A DNA stretch of 53,084 bases from JAVBQJ01 sp031549115 (GTDB lineage: Bacteria > Verrucomicrobiota > Lentisphaeria > Victivallales > Victivallaceae), in NCBI GenBank assembly GCA_031549115.1, contig JAVBQJ010000020.1, positions 1-53,084 of the forward strand, given 5' to 3'. Shown in pieces: positions 32,705-40,914 of this stretch. Both the position numbers and the translations under genes were made by a program. Each line of letters begins with the position of its first letter. The first letter of the stretch is position 1. The notes below the pieces were generated by a model. It was not told the DNA's origin. It saw only the letters and a program-made list of their open reading frames with translations, and searched no databases.

Positions 32705-34782
32705 TGCACCGGATTCACCTGCTTCTGCCGCTGCTGACGGCGCTGGCTGCGGGCGCCGCCGAACTTCCGATGCGCCCGGAAGCCTGGACCGGTTGGAATG
32801 AAGAGCTGCCGGTCGAAATCCGGGCGCTGGATCACGGCGAATTGGAATTCCGCACTTCCGGCGGCACCTGGAATACCCCGCTGCACCAACTGGATGTCCC
32901 CTGCCGGGTCACGGCGTGGACGATGCTGGAATTCAAGGTTTTCACTCCGGCCGGAGGCAATTGGGAGTTGAATCTGTTTCCGGTCGAGGGCGGGGAATTC
33001 TCTCTGCTGTTTCCCACCCGCTCCGGCGAATGGACCACGGTCCGGAAATATCTGTTTAAAGCGGCGTTCAAGCGCGGCAACCTGCCGGAGAACGCGACCG
33101 GCGCGCTGATGGGGATGACGCTGCAGCGCATTCAGCTTGCCGTCGGCGGCGGCAATTCGCCGATTCGCATTGCCGGGGTCAAATTGTTCGAGGGCTCCGG
33201 CAACGAACCGGAGCTCCCGGCCGACGATACCGAAGCCACGGTGAAGCAATGGGCCGCCCTCCATCCGCCGCGCGATTACCGGGAATTGCAGCGAAACGGC
33301 GTCTTTCCGTTCGGCGTGGTCACCCGCGCCGACGCCAATGTCGCCGGATCGGAGCTGTTCGGCTATGCTCTCTCCGACAGTCTGGATGCGGATCTGCGGG
33401 ATATGAAGCGCCATTACCTGAATACCTATTCCAACTTTTGCGACGGCACCGATCCCGAAGCCCGGATCGGGCGCAGCGAGCTGTTTGGGCTCCGGCTGCT
33501 CGAAACCGCGTTCAACGCCACGCGTCTGGCGGAGCTGCCGCCGGAGGCGCCGGAATGGCGGCTCTTCGACCGCTTCCGCCGTTCCCCGGCGCTGCTGGCG
33601 TGGTACGGCCCCGATGAACCCACCACGTCGGCCATCCCCGGTTATCTCGCCGACAAACAGGCGGCGGCCGCACGCGACCCCGAACATCCGTATACCAGCG
33701 CCTTTCATCTGGGGGTGGTGCGGCAATTGCTCGGCCCGGCGATGGAGGTGATGATCCCGGATTGTTATTCGCTGTTTCCGGGGCAGGATCCGGCCGATCC
33801 GGCGCCGCTCTTGTCGCACTACCGGCTGGCGCGCCAGATCCGCGAACAGACCGCCAAAAAGCGGATCTGGTTCATGACCCAGACCTTCAGCAACCGGCAC
33901 GGAGAGAAATTTTCCGCCCGTTATCCGACGCCGGAGGAGATCCGGCTGGACATGTACGCCACCCTGGCCGGGGGCGCCAATGGAATTCTATTCTTTATCT
34001 ACAACGATTTGCCGACCTATCTGGATGAGAGCGTACGCGGCGAGGAGTTTGACTACACGCTGATCGACCCGTGGGGCAACGGCAACGCGGTTTATGACGA
34101 AATCGCGGCATTCGGCCGCGACGTCGTGCCGGTGATGCCGTCGTTTCTCGACGCGGAACCGTCCGACGCGATCGCGGTCCAAGCCGACGCGCGTCTGCTG
34201 GTCGGCCAATCGGCCAACGCCATGGGAACGCTGCTCATTCCGGTCAACAAGAGTCTGACCGAAGCGTATAACGGCACTCTCGAACTCAGTCTGCCCGCCG
34301 GGACCGGATTGTTCGATCTGGTGACGCTGGAGCCGTCCGCCGGAGTCCTGGCGTTGCCGCCGGGCGGCGGCGCCGTTCTCGCCGTCGCGGCACCGGAGCA
34401 ATTCCGGCAGTTGACGGCTGAAATCACCGGACGCCGGCAACAGCAGCAGAGCGAACTCGCCGAATTGCGGTGCCGGGAATTGGCGGCGGCCGGTTTTTCC
34501 GGCGTCGCTTCACCGGAGTGGCTGCGAATCGAGCAACAGCTGCGGGAAATTCAGGCGGATTTCGGCGCCATTCACCGGCAGCTGATCGTGCCCGAGGTCA
34601 TCGTCCGGGCCGACGGCGGTGCGGAATTCGCGCCGCTCCATGACCGGCTCAAAGAGTTGAGCCGCCGCTATTTCGCGTTTCGCGCCGATCTGGCTGCGGG
34701 AAAGATTGCGGCGGACGCCGATTTGGAGCAGCTGCGTCAGGAACTGCGGCAGTTGAATGTGGAATATCAGCAGCAAAGGTAA
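32704..34782 (+). CDS. Secreted glycosidase-like TIM-barrel protein with C-terminal coiled coil
   Basis: The protein has 692 residues from the ATG overlapping the P4 stop. A signal peptide (MHRIHLLLPLLTALAAGAA) leads to a jelly-roll (about 20-175) that resembles a carbohydrate-binding fold. The TIM barrel (about 190-480) has WYGPDEPT with Asp304-Glu305. At the position where clan GH-A enzymes carry the nucleophile, the sequence reads FMTQTFSN with Gln393. The last 110 residues are a predicted coiled coil (LEQLRQELRQLNVEYQQQ). A small domain between barrel and coil suggests display on a surface or complex. A decayed copy of the C-terminal coding sequence lies at 37241-37290. Confidence 0.7.
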   Translation: MHRIHLLLPLLTALAAGAAELPMRPEAWTGWNEELPVEIRALDHGELEFRTSGGTWNTPLHQLDVPCRVTAWTMLEFKVFTPAGGNWELNLFPVEGGEFSLLFPTRSGEWTTVRKYLFKAAFKRGNLPENATGALMGMTLQRIQLAVGGGNSPIRIAGVKLFEGSGNEPELPADDTEATVKQWAALHPPRDYRELQRNGVFPFGVVTRADANVAGSELFGYALSDSLDADLRDMKRHYLNTYSNFCDGTDPEARIGRSELFGLRLLETAFNATRLAELPPEAPEWRLFDRFRRSPALLAWYGPDEPTTSAIPGYLADKQAAAARDPEHPYTSAFHLGVVRQLLGPAMEVMIPDCYSLFPGQDPADPAPLLSHYRLARQIREQTAKKRIWFMTQTFSNRHGEKFSARYPTPEEIRLDMYATLAGGANGILFFIYNDLPTYLDESVRGEEFDYTLIDPWGNGNAVYDEIAAFGRDVVPVMPSFLDAEPSDAIAVQADARLLVGQSANAMGTLLIPVNKSLTEAYNGTLELSLPAGTGLFDLVTLEPSAGVLALPPGGGAVLAVAAPEQFRQLTAEITGRRQQQQSELAELRCRELAAAGFSGVASPEWLRIEQQLREIQADFGAIHRQLIVPEVIVRADGGAEFAPLHDRLKELSRRYFAFRADLAAGKIAADADLEQLRQELRQLNVEYQQQR

Positions 34783-34785
34783 GTG

Positions 34786-35164
34786 TGCGCCGCAGGTGCG
34801 GCGGCCTCGTTCGCTCCGCGTGGAGATTGGATTGCCGCTCACACTTCCAATCCAATCTCCACCATCGCTGCCTCGGGAGGAAGCGCTCTCGCTACGCTCA
34901 CATTCGTGAGCTTGCTCTTCTCCCTCGGGGACAGGCCCCTCGGTTTCGCTTCGCATCGCCTCCCGGCTCGCTTGCTTTACTTTCGCCCCTTTCGAGGCGC
35001 TGCGCGCCTGGGGTGACCAGCAGTATTCGCCTGCTGGACCGCTCGTTACGCCCGCTTCGCGGACTTACTCTTCGCCCGAGAGGGACAAGCCCTCTCGTGT
35101 TCGGCTTCGCCCTCGACTCCGTATGACGGAGTGCAGAACCGCCGCTGCGCGGCTCTATTTTTTT
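34786..35164. repeat. Structured hairpin-array repeat, family C copy 3
   Basis: It begins at the stop of the glycosidase gene. Stems are CGCCGC-AGGT-GCGGCG (34788-34803), a perfect 15-base stem 34820-34834 with 34848-34862, and CCAGCAG/CTGCTGG (35017-35037, where copies 1 and 2 have CCAGCGC/GCGCTGG). It is about 60 bases longer than the other copies because of an extra module with the stem GCTCAC/GTGAGC (34896-34911) and a CCTCGGGG/CCCCTCGG-like stem. It ends next to the stop of the convergent phosphoesterase gene. Confidence 0.8.
35141..35164 (+). terminator. Terminator-like end of family C copy 3
   Basis: The stem GCCGC-TGC-GCGGC (35141-35153) and a T run (35157-35164) could end the plus-strand P4 cassette transcript. 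Confidence 0.6.
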
Positions 35165-35173
35165 AAGAAATTT

Positions 35174-37054
35174 TTATTTTTCTTCGACGCGGCCATCGGG
35201 GCGTATTTGAAAGGTGTCGAGGAGCTTGCCGGCCGTGTCGAAGGCCTTGAGCGTCAACGCTTCCGGCGCCACGTCGACCGTGAGGATGCTGCTCCCCCCA
35301 TCGCCGCCGGGGCCGCCATTGCCGACAATCGCAAACGGGACACGCGGCAGTTCGGCACTGGCGAATTTCCCGTCCAGCGTCTTTACCGGCCCCCCGTCGG
35401 GGTTGATGCGGAAGTATTTATGCAAATGTCCCCCCAGCATCAAGTGAACCCGCCGCTCCGGCCCGGTTCCAGCGAGGATGCCATTCATCAACCCGCGCAT
35501 CACCCGGGTTTCAAAGCTCCGCTCATCCCATAACGGAAAATGCGCCAGTACCACCCGGAAGCGCGCGTCCCGAAAAGCATCGCTCTCCGCCACCCGTTCC
35601 AGCCACTCCCGCTGTTCACGCATGAATTCACCGGTCCGCACCAGGTCGTCACCACCGGCGTGATCGGTCGCGCCGTCAAGAACCACGAAAAATACCGGCC
35701 CATGCGCAAACGCGTAATACGTCTTCCCCGACGGGTGGCGCATGTAATCGAAATAGCCCCCGGCGAAAAAACCGCGCAGTTCGTGATTGCCCCGGACCAG
35801 CACCAGCGGCTTGTCCGTCGCAAACAGCTTCGTTTCGATATCGAGAAAGCCGTCGAAAAACGCGCTTGGACCATTCAACGACGACAGCATATCGCCGAGG
35901 TTGATGTAAAAATCCGCCGCCGGAGCATCGGAGTTGCGCCACAATTGCTCCAGCGTCCGGCTGTCGCCGTGAATGTCGGAAAACAACGCGAAACGATAAC
36001 GTTCGCGCTCCGGCGACAGGGTGGTGAAGCTTCCGCCCGGCGCGTATTCGGCCTCCGGCGCTGAAGACACCCGATGGCGCAAACGGTATTCATAGCTCGT
36101 CCCCGGCTTGAGCCGATCCAGGTCGACGACATGCAGTTTGCCGTCCGCGCGCACGATGCCGTTCTGCAATGCCGCCGGAACCTCCCGCCACTCGCCGCTT
36201 CCCGCCTCGCGGTATTCGATGAAAGCCGCCGTTTTGCCGTTCGTCACCCAGTTCACCGTGATCCCGGACGCGGTCGGATTGCTCAGCCAGGGGCCGTGCG
36301 CGACCCCGGCCGCCGCCGGAGTATGTTCCGCCGCCAACCGCTCGTAACCGGCGCGGTCGAGCACGCCATCCGGCGCCATGCCGAAGCGGGTCAATGCCGC
36401 GTCCCCATAGCTATTCAGCAGCAATTCGCCGAAGCTTTCCGGCTCATGAAACGACTGGCGCACCGGCCCCCAGCTGCTCAGCTCGCCGGCGTTTTTGCGT
36501 TGCCGGCATAGATTGAAGCCGATGCCGGAATCCGCCACCGTCAGCATCCGCAACGGAATTCGGACCTCGGCGCTCCAGCCGTGTTCATCGGCCGAAGTCG
36601 CCGCCTCCCACGAAGCATAATCGCCGGAATCGGAGAAGCGGCCTCCTCCCGCGCCGACGCCGAATTGCATGCACCATGCCTCCGGCTCCATTGCGCCGAA
36701 GAAAATCTCCACCAGATCCCCCTGCCAGATGGCAAAGCCGTCTTCGCCGATTCCGGCCGCGACTTCGCCGGGCTCTTCGCAGCGGATTCCGAGATACAGG
36801 TCGCCGCCGTGGCGCAGCACCGTCACCCGGGTCGCCGCCTCCGGCGCGGCTTCGCTCTTGTAACGGCGAAAATCATCGAAACGGTTCGCCTTGCTCCAAA
36901 CCGCGTCGTCCAATACGCCGTCCAGCACCGGCGCTGCCGCCGCCACCGGAATCGTGACCGTCTGCCGCGGCGGCGGCGAATACGCCACCGGTTCCAATGC
37001 CGCCGCACTCATGGCTGCCGCCACTCCCAGAAACACCAACCATCCGGTTTTCAT
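35174..37054 (-). CDS. Secreted metallophosphoesterase with CBM9-like and FN3-like domains
   Basis: The protein has 626 residues with a signal peptide (MKTGWLVFLGVAAAMSAAA). A CBM9-type sugar-binding domain (about 35-210: APVLDGVLDDAVWSKANRFD, LYLGIRCEEP) comes first. An FN3-like purple-acid-phosphatase N domain (about 255-345) follows. A calcineurin-like phosphoesterase (about 350-555) has SDIHGD, GDML, GNHE, AHFPLWDE and GGHLH metal-binding blocks. The fusion suggests release of phosphate from a glycan-bound ester at the cell surface. It is separated by 250 bases from the upstream operon. Confidence 0.85.
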   Translation of the reverse strand: MKTGWLVFLGVAAAMSAAALEPVAYSPPPRQTVTIPVAAAAPVLDGVLDDAVWSKANRFDDFRRYKSEAAPEAATRVTVLRHGGDLYLGIRCEEPGEVAAGIGEDGFAIWQGDLVEIFFGAMEPEAWCMQFGVGAGGGRFSDSGDYASWEAATSADEHGWSAEVRIPLRMLTVADSGIGFNLCRQRKNAGELSSWGPVRQSFHEPESFGELLLNSYGDAALTRFGMAPDGVLDRAGYERLAAEHTPAAAGVAHGPWLSNPTASGITVNWVTNGKTAAFIEYREAGSGEWREVPAALQNGIVRADGKLHVVDLDRLKPGTSYEYRLRHRVSSAPEAEYAPGGSFTTLSPERERYRFALFSDIHGDSRTLEQLWRNSDAPAADFYINLGDMLSSLNGPSAFFDGFLDIETKLFATDKPLVLVRGNHELRGFFAGGYFDYMRHPSGKTYYAFAHGPVFFVVLDGATDHAGGDDLVRTGEFMREQREWLERVAESDAFRDARFRVVLAHFPLWDERSFETRVMRGLMNGILAGTGPERRVHLMLGGHLHKYFRINPDGGPVKTLDGKFASAELPRVPFAIVGNGGPGGDGGSSILTVDVAPEALTLKAFDTAGKLLDTFQIRPDGRVEEK

Positions 37055-37129
37055 CCCGCCTCCCGTTATTCGCCGTTACAATTTTACCCATACTCTGCGC
37101 ATCCTATTGGATTCAACGTAGCATCAGGT

Positions 37130-37290
37130 ACCCTTCAACGCAACCCGGAAAACCATGAATTTCGAAGAAAAATTTTACCATTTTTCCCCGCTTGGTTCAA
37201 AGCCGGTTTTATGCTGTAAATTTGGAATGTTATCCCTGGAGGCCGCCGATTTGGAGCAGTTGCGGCAGGAGCTGCGACAGTTGAACGGGG
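37130..37290 (+). pseudogene. Remnant of a pseudopilin/glycosidase cassette
   Basis: Bases 37140-37220 match the promoter region of the P6 cassette (44960-45064), from CGCAACCCGG through ATGAATTTC and AAGAAAAATTTTACC to TTGGTT. The -10 box has decayed from TATAAT to TGTAAA. Bases 37241-37285 match the 3' end of the glycosidase gene at 34712-34760 and still encode ADLEQLRQELRQLN. The pseudopilin and most of the hydrolase are missing between them. An in-frame open stretch of 64 codons spans the join but is unlikely to be a gene. Confidence 0.65.
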
Positions 37291-37305
37291 GGGGGTACTC
37301 GGAAT

Positions 37306-39306
37306 CTAATCGCCGGATGGCGTTCCGGCGAATAAGTCCAAAACAATGATCCCGCAGGGCGGGATGTGCAAGGGCGTGTTGGCCCACCCCGTCCCGGCAT
37401 GGCCGTCGCGCCAGAGAACCGGCGTATAGGGAAATGCGCTGACTTTCGCGATCCGTTCCGGCTTCGGGCGGCAATGCCACTCAGGCACCAGATAGTGGTC
37501 GGCGATCGACACCAGTCCGACACGGCGCGTTCCGGCGCCGTCGGACATTGTCAGCAGGCGCAATTTTCCGGCCAGTTGATCCGCCCGGATACCGGGCGGG
37601 AGCAAACCGGCCATGATGTCCGCGGTTTTTTGCCAGAACTCTTCCGGAATCGCCAGATACGGAGTCGGCAACCAGAATCCGGCCGGGTATCCGGTATCGG
37701 CGAAGGCCGGAATTTCGGCAAGCAACGCCGGAGGCTCCGCCGCTTCTGCGTGTAACGTAATCACCGCCAGCGAACGTCCGTCGGCGATGGGAACTTGTAT
37801 TGCAATATATCCTCCTTCGGGGAATTCGCCGGCGGCAAAGCTGCCGATCGCCGTTACCGGTCCATCGGAATAACGGCGCAATGCTTCCCATTGGCCTTGT
37901 GTCAGCGTCTCTGCGTCGGTCACCAGAAGCGGTCCTTTGGCATGAGATAGTTGCGACAGACGGCAGACACAGGCGACACATAAGGCATAGCGCGCGGTCA
38001 GAGCGCCCACGGTCAACGCTCCCGGCCAATTGCCGCAACGCGGATAGGCGAGAACTTGGGCATCGACGGCCTGATCGGGCCAGATCCAGGTGAAGTCTCC
38101 GGCCCGCACGGCGTCGAATTCGAAGCCCGCTTGCCATTGACGCCACAAATAGCGCCACTCGTCGGCGCTTTCGCCGTCGCCCAGGCACATCATGAAGCCG
38201 TCGGCGCAACGGCGCAGGCGTTCTTTTGCCTCCCGGCAAAAGAGATTCGCGAGCGTGAAAAACTCCCGTTCCAGCCGTCCCGGCGCATGCCGCAGCAAAT
38301 CGTAACTCTCGACGACGTCTTTGACTCCGTGGAGAAAGAGGATTTTTTTGTCCGGAGCCGTCAATGCCGCCAAATCCATCAGAGTGGCGGCAAAATCGAA
38401 ATGCCGGTCGTAGCCGCCATGAATCAGACTCAGGTTGGCGGCAACGCTTTCGACCACCAGATAATCGGCCGGAATGATGCGGAAGTCGATGCCGAATTGA
38501 TACATGCCCTCCACCGCCCCTTTGGTGTTGGCGGAGTTGATCATGGAGCCTTTGCCGATGGCGTGCAGCATCGTTGTAATCTTTTCCCAGCACTCCGCCC
38601 AGCGCCGGCAGTGGAATGCCCGCCACTCCGTGCGGAAATGCGTCCGGATCAAGGCGGCACGCCGCTGAAGCTGCGGGATATCGGCGCCGATACTTTGCCG
38701 CAACTCCCGGGGCGGATCTGCGAGCGTGGCGCAGAATTGATGGGTCATGTCGTCGGAGAAATTCGATTCGGCGATCGAACAACCGGGACCCATGCCGTCG
38801 GCGCCATGGAAGCCGTCGAAGCCGTAATCCAGGACGACTTCGCGCAATTTGGCGGTGAAGAGGTCCTCCACCAGCACTCCGTCACGCCGCCGGGACAGAA
38901 GCTCCACGCCGTTGGTGAGTCCGAGCGATTGAAAGACGACCCGGCACTCCGGGCAAGCACTGACCCACTCGGTGTGGAAGCGGTCTTCCAGATAAATGGC
39001 GAAAACCGACGCATAGACCTTGATTCCCGCCCTTTGCAATGCCGCAACCAGCCCCCGCAACTGGCAGTTCGTCCAGCGTTGGCGTTCCCGGTTTTCATTG
39101 CCGGGATGTCCGAAACGCGAAGCGATGTCACGGAAAAGCTCATACTCTTCCGTTATTCCGGCATGCAGCAGCACGAAGTCGATTGACGACAGCAGCAGCG
39201 ATATTCCGTAAGGCCGCTCCTGCGCCGTCTCCAGATAAGCGCCGACCCCGAAATCCGGCGACGTGTTATCAAACGCCAGCAACTCCGTCCACACCCACGC
39301 TTCCAT
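37306..39306 (-). CDS. Large cytosolic protein of unknown function, possible TIM barrel
   Basis: This 666-residue protein has no signal peptide and I do not recognise the family. The N-terminal half alternates strands and helices (YGISLLLSSIDFVLLHAG, RAGIKVYASVFAI, VVLDYGFDGFHGADGMG), as in a TIM barrel of glycosidase type. ACPECRV holds a CxxC pair. The C-terminal 200 residues look beta-rich, like the end domains of GH-A enzymes. It is the last gene of the operon with the isomerase and P5, so an intracellular sugar or glycoside step is a reasonable guess. It ends close to the cassette remnant. Confidence 0.6.
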   Translation of the reverse strand: MEAWVWTELLAFDNTSPDFGVGAYLETAQERPYGISLLLSSIDFVLLHAGITEEYELFRDIASRFGHPGNENRERQRWTNCQLRGLVAALQRAGIKVYASVFAIYLEDRFHTEWVSACPECRVVFQSLGLTNGVELLSRRRDGVLVEDLFTAKLREVVLDYGFDGFHGADGMGPGCSIAESNFSDDMTHQFCATLADPPRELRQSIGADIPQLQRRAALIRTHFRTEWRAFHCRRWAECWEKITTMLHAIGKGSMINSANTKGAVEGMYQFGIDFRIIPADYLVVESVAANLSLIHGGYDRHFDFAATLMDLAALTAPDKKILFLHGVKDVVESYDLLRHAPGRLEREFFTLANLFCREAKERLRRCADGFMMCLGDGESADEWRYLWRQWQAGFEFDAVRAGDFTWIWPDQAVDAQVLAYPRCGNWPGALTVGALTARYALCVACVCRLSQLSHAKGPLLVTDAETLTQGQWEALRRYSDGPVTAIGSFAAGEFPEGGYIAIQVPIADGRSLAVITLHAEAAEPPALLAEIPAFADTGYPAGFWLPTPYLAIPEEFWQKTADIMAGLLPPGIRADQLAGKLRLLTMSDGAGTRRVGLVSIADHYLVPEWHCRPKPERIAKVSAFPYTPVLWRDGHAGTGWANTPLHIPPCGIIVLDLFAGTPSGD

Positions 39307-39321
39307 CGCACTCTCCCCTTT

Positions 39322-40134
39322 TTATCGGCAATTCGCTATTTTTTCATCCATTTCGCGCAGATAGCGGAGCGCGCGCCGCATCGCCTCCTCCGGCGCGTAC
39401 CGGTCGCTCTCATACTCCAGATTGACGAATCCGTCGTAACCGCTCCGCGTCAGGATACGCATCACCCCTTCAAATTTCATATCCCCTTCGCCGATCAACG
39501 CCGGAATATACCACTTCCCATTCAGCATCTCATACCCGTCCGGGCCATCCGTCACCACCCAATCCTTGAAGTGCACATGCCGTATCCACGGCAGGGTTGC
39601 CCGGCATGACGCCTCGGCGTCTTCGCCTCCCGCCGCATTCCCGTTGTCAAAGGTCAACCGGATCTCCGGCACCTCCCGGCGGAAAAATTCGAAGTCCGCC
39701 GCCGTGACCAACGGGCTCAGCTTGCCCGGGTAATTTTCCAGCGTCGGCACGATCCCGCGCGCGACCGAACCGGAAGCGAAGTCGCGGATCACCTCCAGCC
39801 AGCGCTTCTGTGCCTCTTCCCGCGACTTCGCCCACTCCAGCGCCGGCGTCGGCAGCATCGTCAGCGGGGCCCCCAGCGCGGCGGCGCAATCCAACTCACG
39901 CTCCAATTCCTCCCGCCAGTGTTTGCGTTCCCGGATGAAGCCCCAGACGAAGAAGGTGTAGGCCACCACCGGCAAGCCGGCTTCCGCGCACCGCCGGGCC
40001 AGCTCTTCCGGCGCGTGACCGTAAGTGGAAACCCAATCGATCCCTTCAAAGCCCAACTTCGCCGCCGTCCGCACGATCTCCGGCGGCTCCATTCCCTGCC
40101 GCGCCAGCGAATAACTCATCATCGCATATTTCAT
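39322..40134 (-). CDS. Sugar phosphate isomerase/epimerase family TIM barrel
   Basis: The protein has 270 residues from ATG 40134, with GGGAG 9 bases upstream. It belongs to the xylose-isomerase-like AP endonuclease family 2 fold. GFEGIDWVSTYGH, TLENYPG, LTFDNGNA, RHVHFKDW and GEGDMKFEGV hold the Glu, Asp, His and Glu metal ligands expected for a divalent-metal isomerase. It lies 4 bases after the P5 stop. It would process a monosaccharide taken up after outside cleavage. The sugar is not known. Confidence 0.85.
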   Translation of the reverse strand: MKYAMMSYSLARQGMEPPEIVRTAAKLGFEGIDWVSTYGHAPEELARRCAEAGLPVVAYTFFVWGFIRERKHWREELERELDCAAALGAPLTMLPTPALEWAKSREEAQKRWLEVIRDFASGSVARGIVPTLENYPGKLSPLVTAADFEFFRREVPEIRLTFDNGNAAGGEDAEASCRATLPWIRHVHFKDWVVTDGPDGYEMLNGKWYIPALIGEGDMKFEGVMRILTRSGYDGFVNLEYESDRYAPEEAMRRALRYLREMDEKIANCR

Positions 40135-40138
40135 GATC

Positions 40139-40885
40139 TCAATCTCCCGTGACGAAGGTCCATTTGCCCTTGACGTCATTGTCCGGAGAAACCGCCTCTT
40201 TGGAGGTCAACTGCTCCACATGTCCGTCGAAGCACAGAAAATTCATCGCCCGGTTGCCCCGGTGCAGAAAATTCTCCGGCACCACCGTGTCATTGGCATG
40301 CGCCGGCCACGCGGCACAAAAACTCCAACTCCCCGCCGCGTTGTTCGACTGCGCCACTTCAAAGAGCAGAAAGGCGCCGCTCTCCTGAATCATCCCGGTG
40401 TGAATCCCCGACGCATCGAATTTCCCGCTCCCCTGATTGCTCTGATAGGCGCAGATCGGCCTGGTGGTGTCGCCATTGTGCCCTGTCGGCATCGAATACG
40501 TGCGGCGTCCGGCTTTGGCGCTCTTCGCCGACTGGGTGGCCGCGAGCGCGACACCGTCCGCCGGGCAGTGCCACAGCGACGGCGCGTCCGGCAACGGATC
40601 GGCCCATAATTCGTCTTCGCTGTAGGCAAAGCCGACATAGGGTGAAACCAGGTCGTCGTGCGTTTTCACCGCTTCATAACTGTTCGCCATCATGTAGGGG
40701 TAAAATTCGGCGTTGTCCGTCGTGTACATCGCAAAGCCGAGACCGATCTGCTTCAAGTTGGACATGCACTTGGCCGATTGCGCCGCGGCGCGCGCCTTGC
40801 TCAAGGCCGGCAGCAACATACTGGCGAGGATGGCGATGATCGCGATCACAACCAAGAGCTCAATCAAAGTAAAAATTTTCTTCAT
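40139..40885 (-). CDS. Pseudopilin-like protein with DGH motif (P5)
   Basis: The protein has 248 residues from ATG 40885, behind GGAGAGAG. MKKIFTLIELLVVIAIIAIL and ALSKARAAAQSAKCMSNLKQ match the other copies. The C-terminal part holds LHRGNRAMNFLCFDGHVEQL, a variant with 11 residues between His and DG. In this cassette the order is reversed: the secreted protein gene comes first (29 bases upstream) and the isomerase follows. Confidence 0.9.
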   Translation of the reverse strand: MKKIFTLIELLVVIAIIAILASMLLPALSKARAAAQSAKCMSNLKQIGLGFAMYTTDNAEFYPYMMANSYEAVKTHDDLVSPYVGFAYSEDELWADPLPDAPSLWHCPADGVALAATQSAKSAKAGRRTYSMPTGHNGDTTRPICAYQSNQGSGKFDASGIHTGMIQESGAFLLFEVAQSNNAAGSWSFCAAWPAHANDTVVPENFLHRGNRAMNFLCFDGHVEQLTSKEAVSPDNDVKGKWTFVTGD

Positions 40886-40914
40886 TTTCTCTCTCCTGTT
40901 GGTTTTAAGACGGC

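Noticed and set aside
34785..35126. A 113-codon frame inside family C copy 3
   Set aside because: Similar frames arise in the other copies from the same hairpin DNA, but the protein sequences are not conserved beyond what the DNA imposes.
37155..37349. A 64-codon frame that could be a small gene
   Set aside because: It joins promoter-derived DNA to the tail of a hydrolase gene, so it is best read as a cassette remnant.
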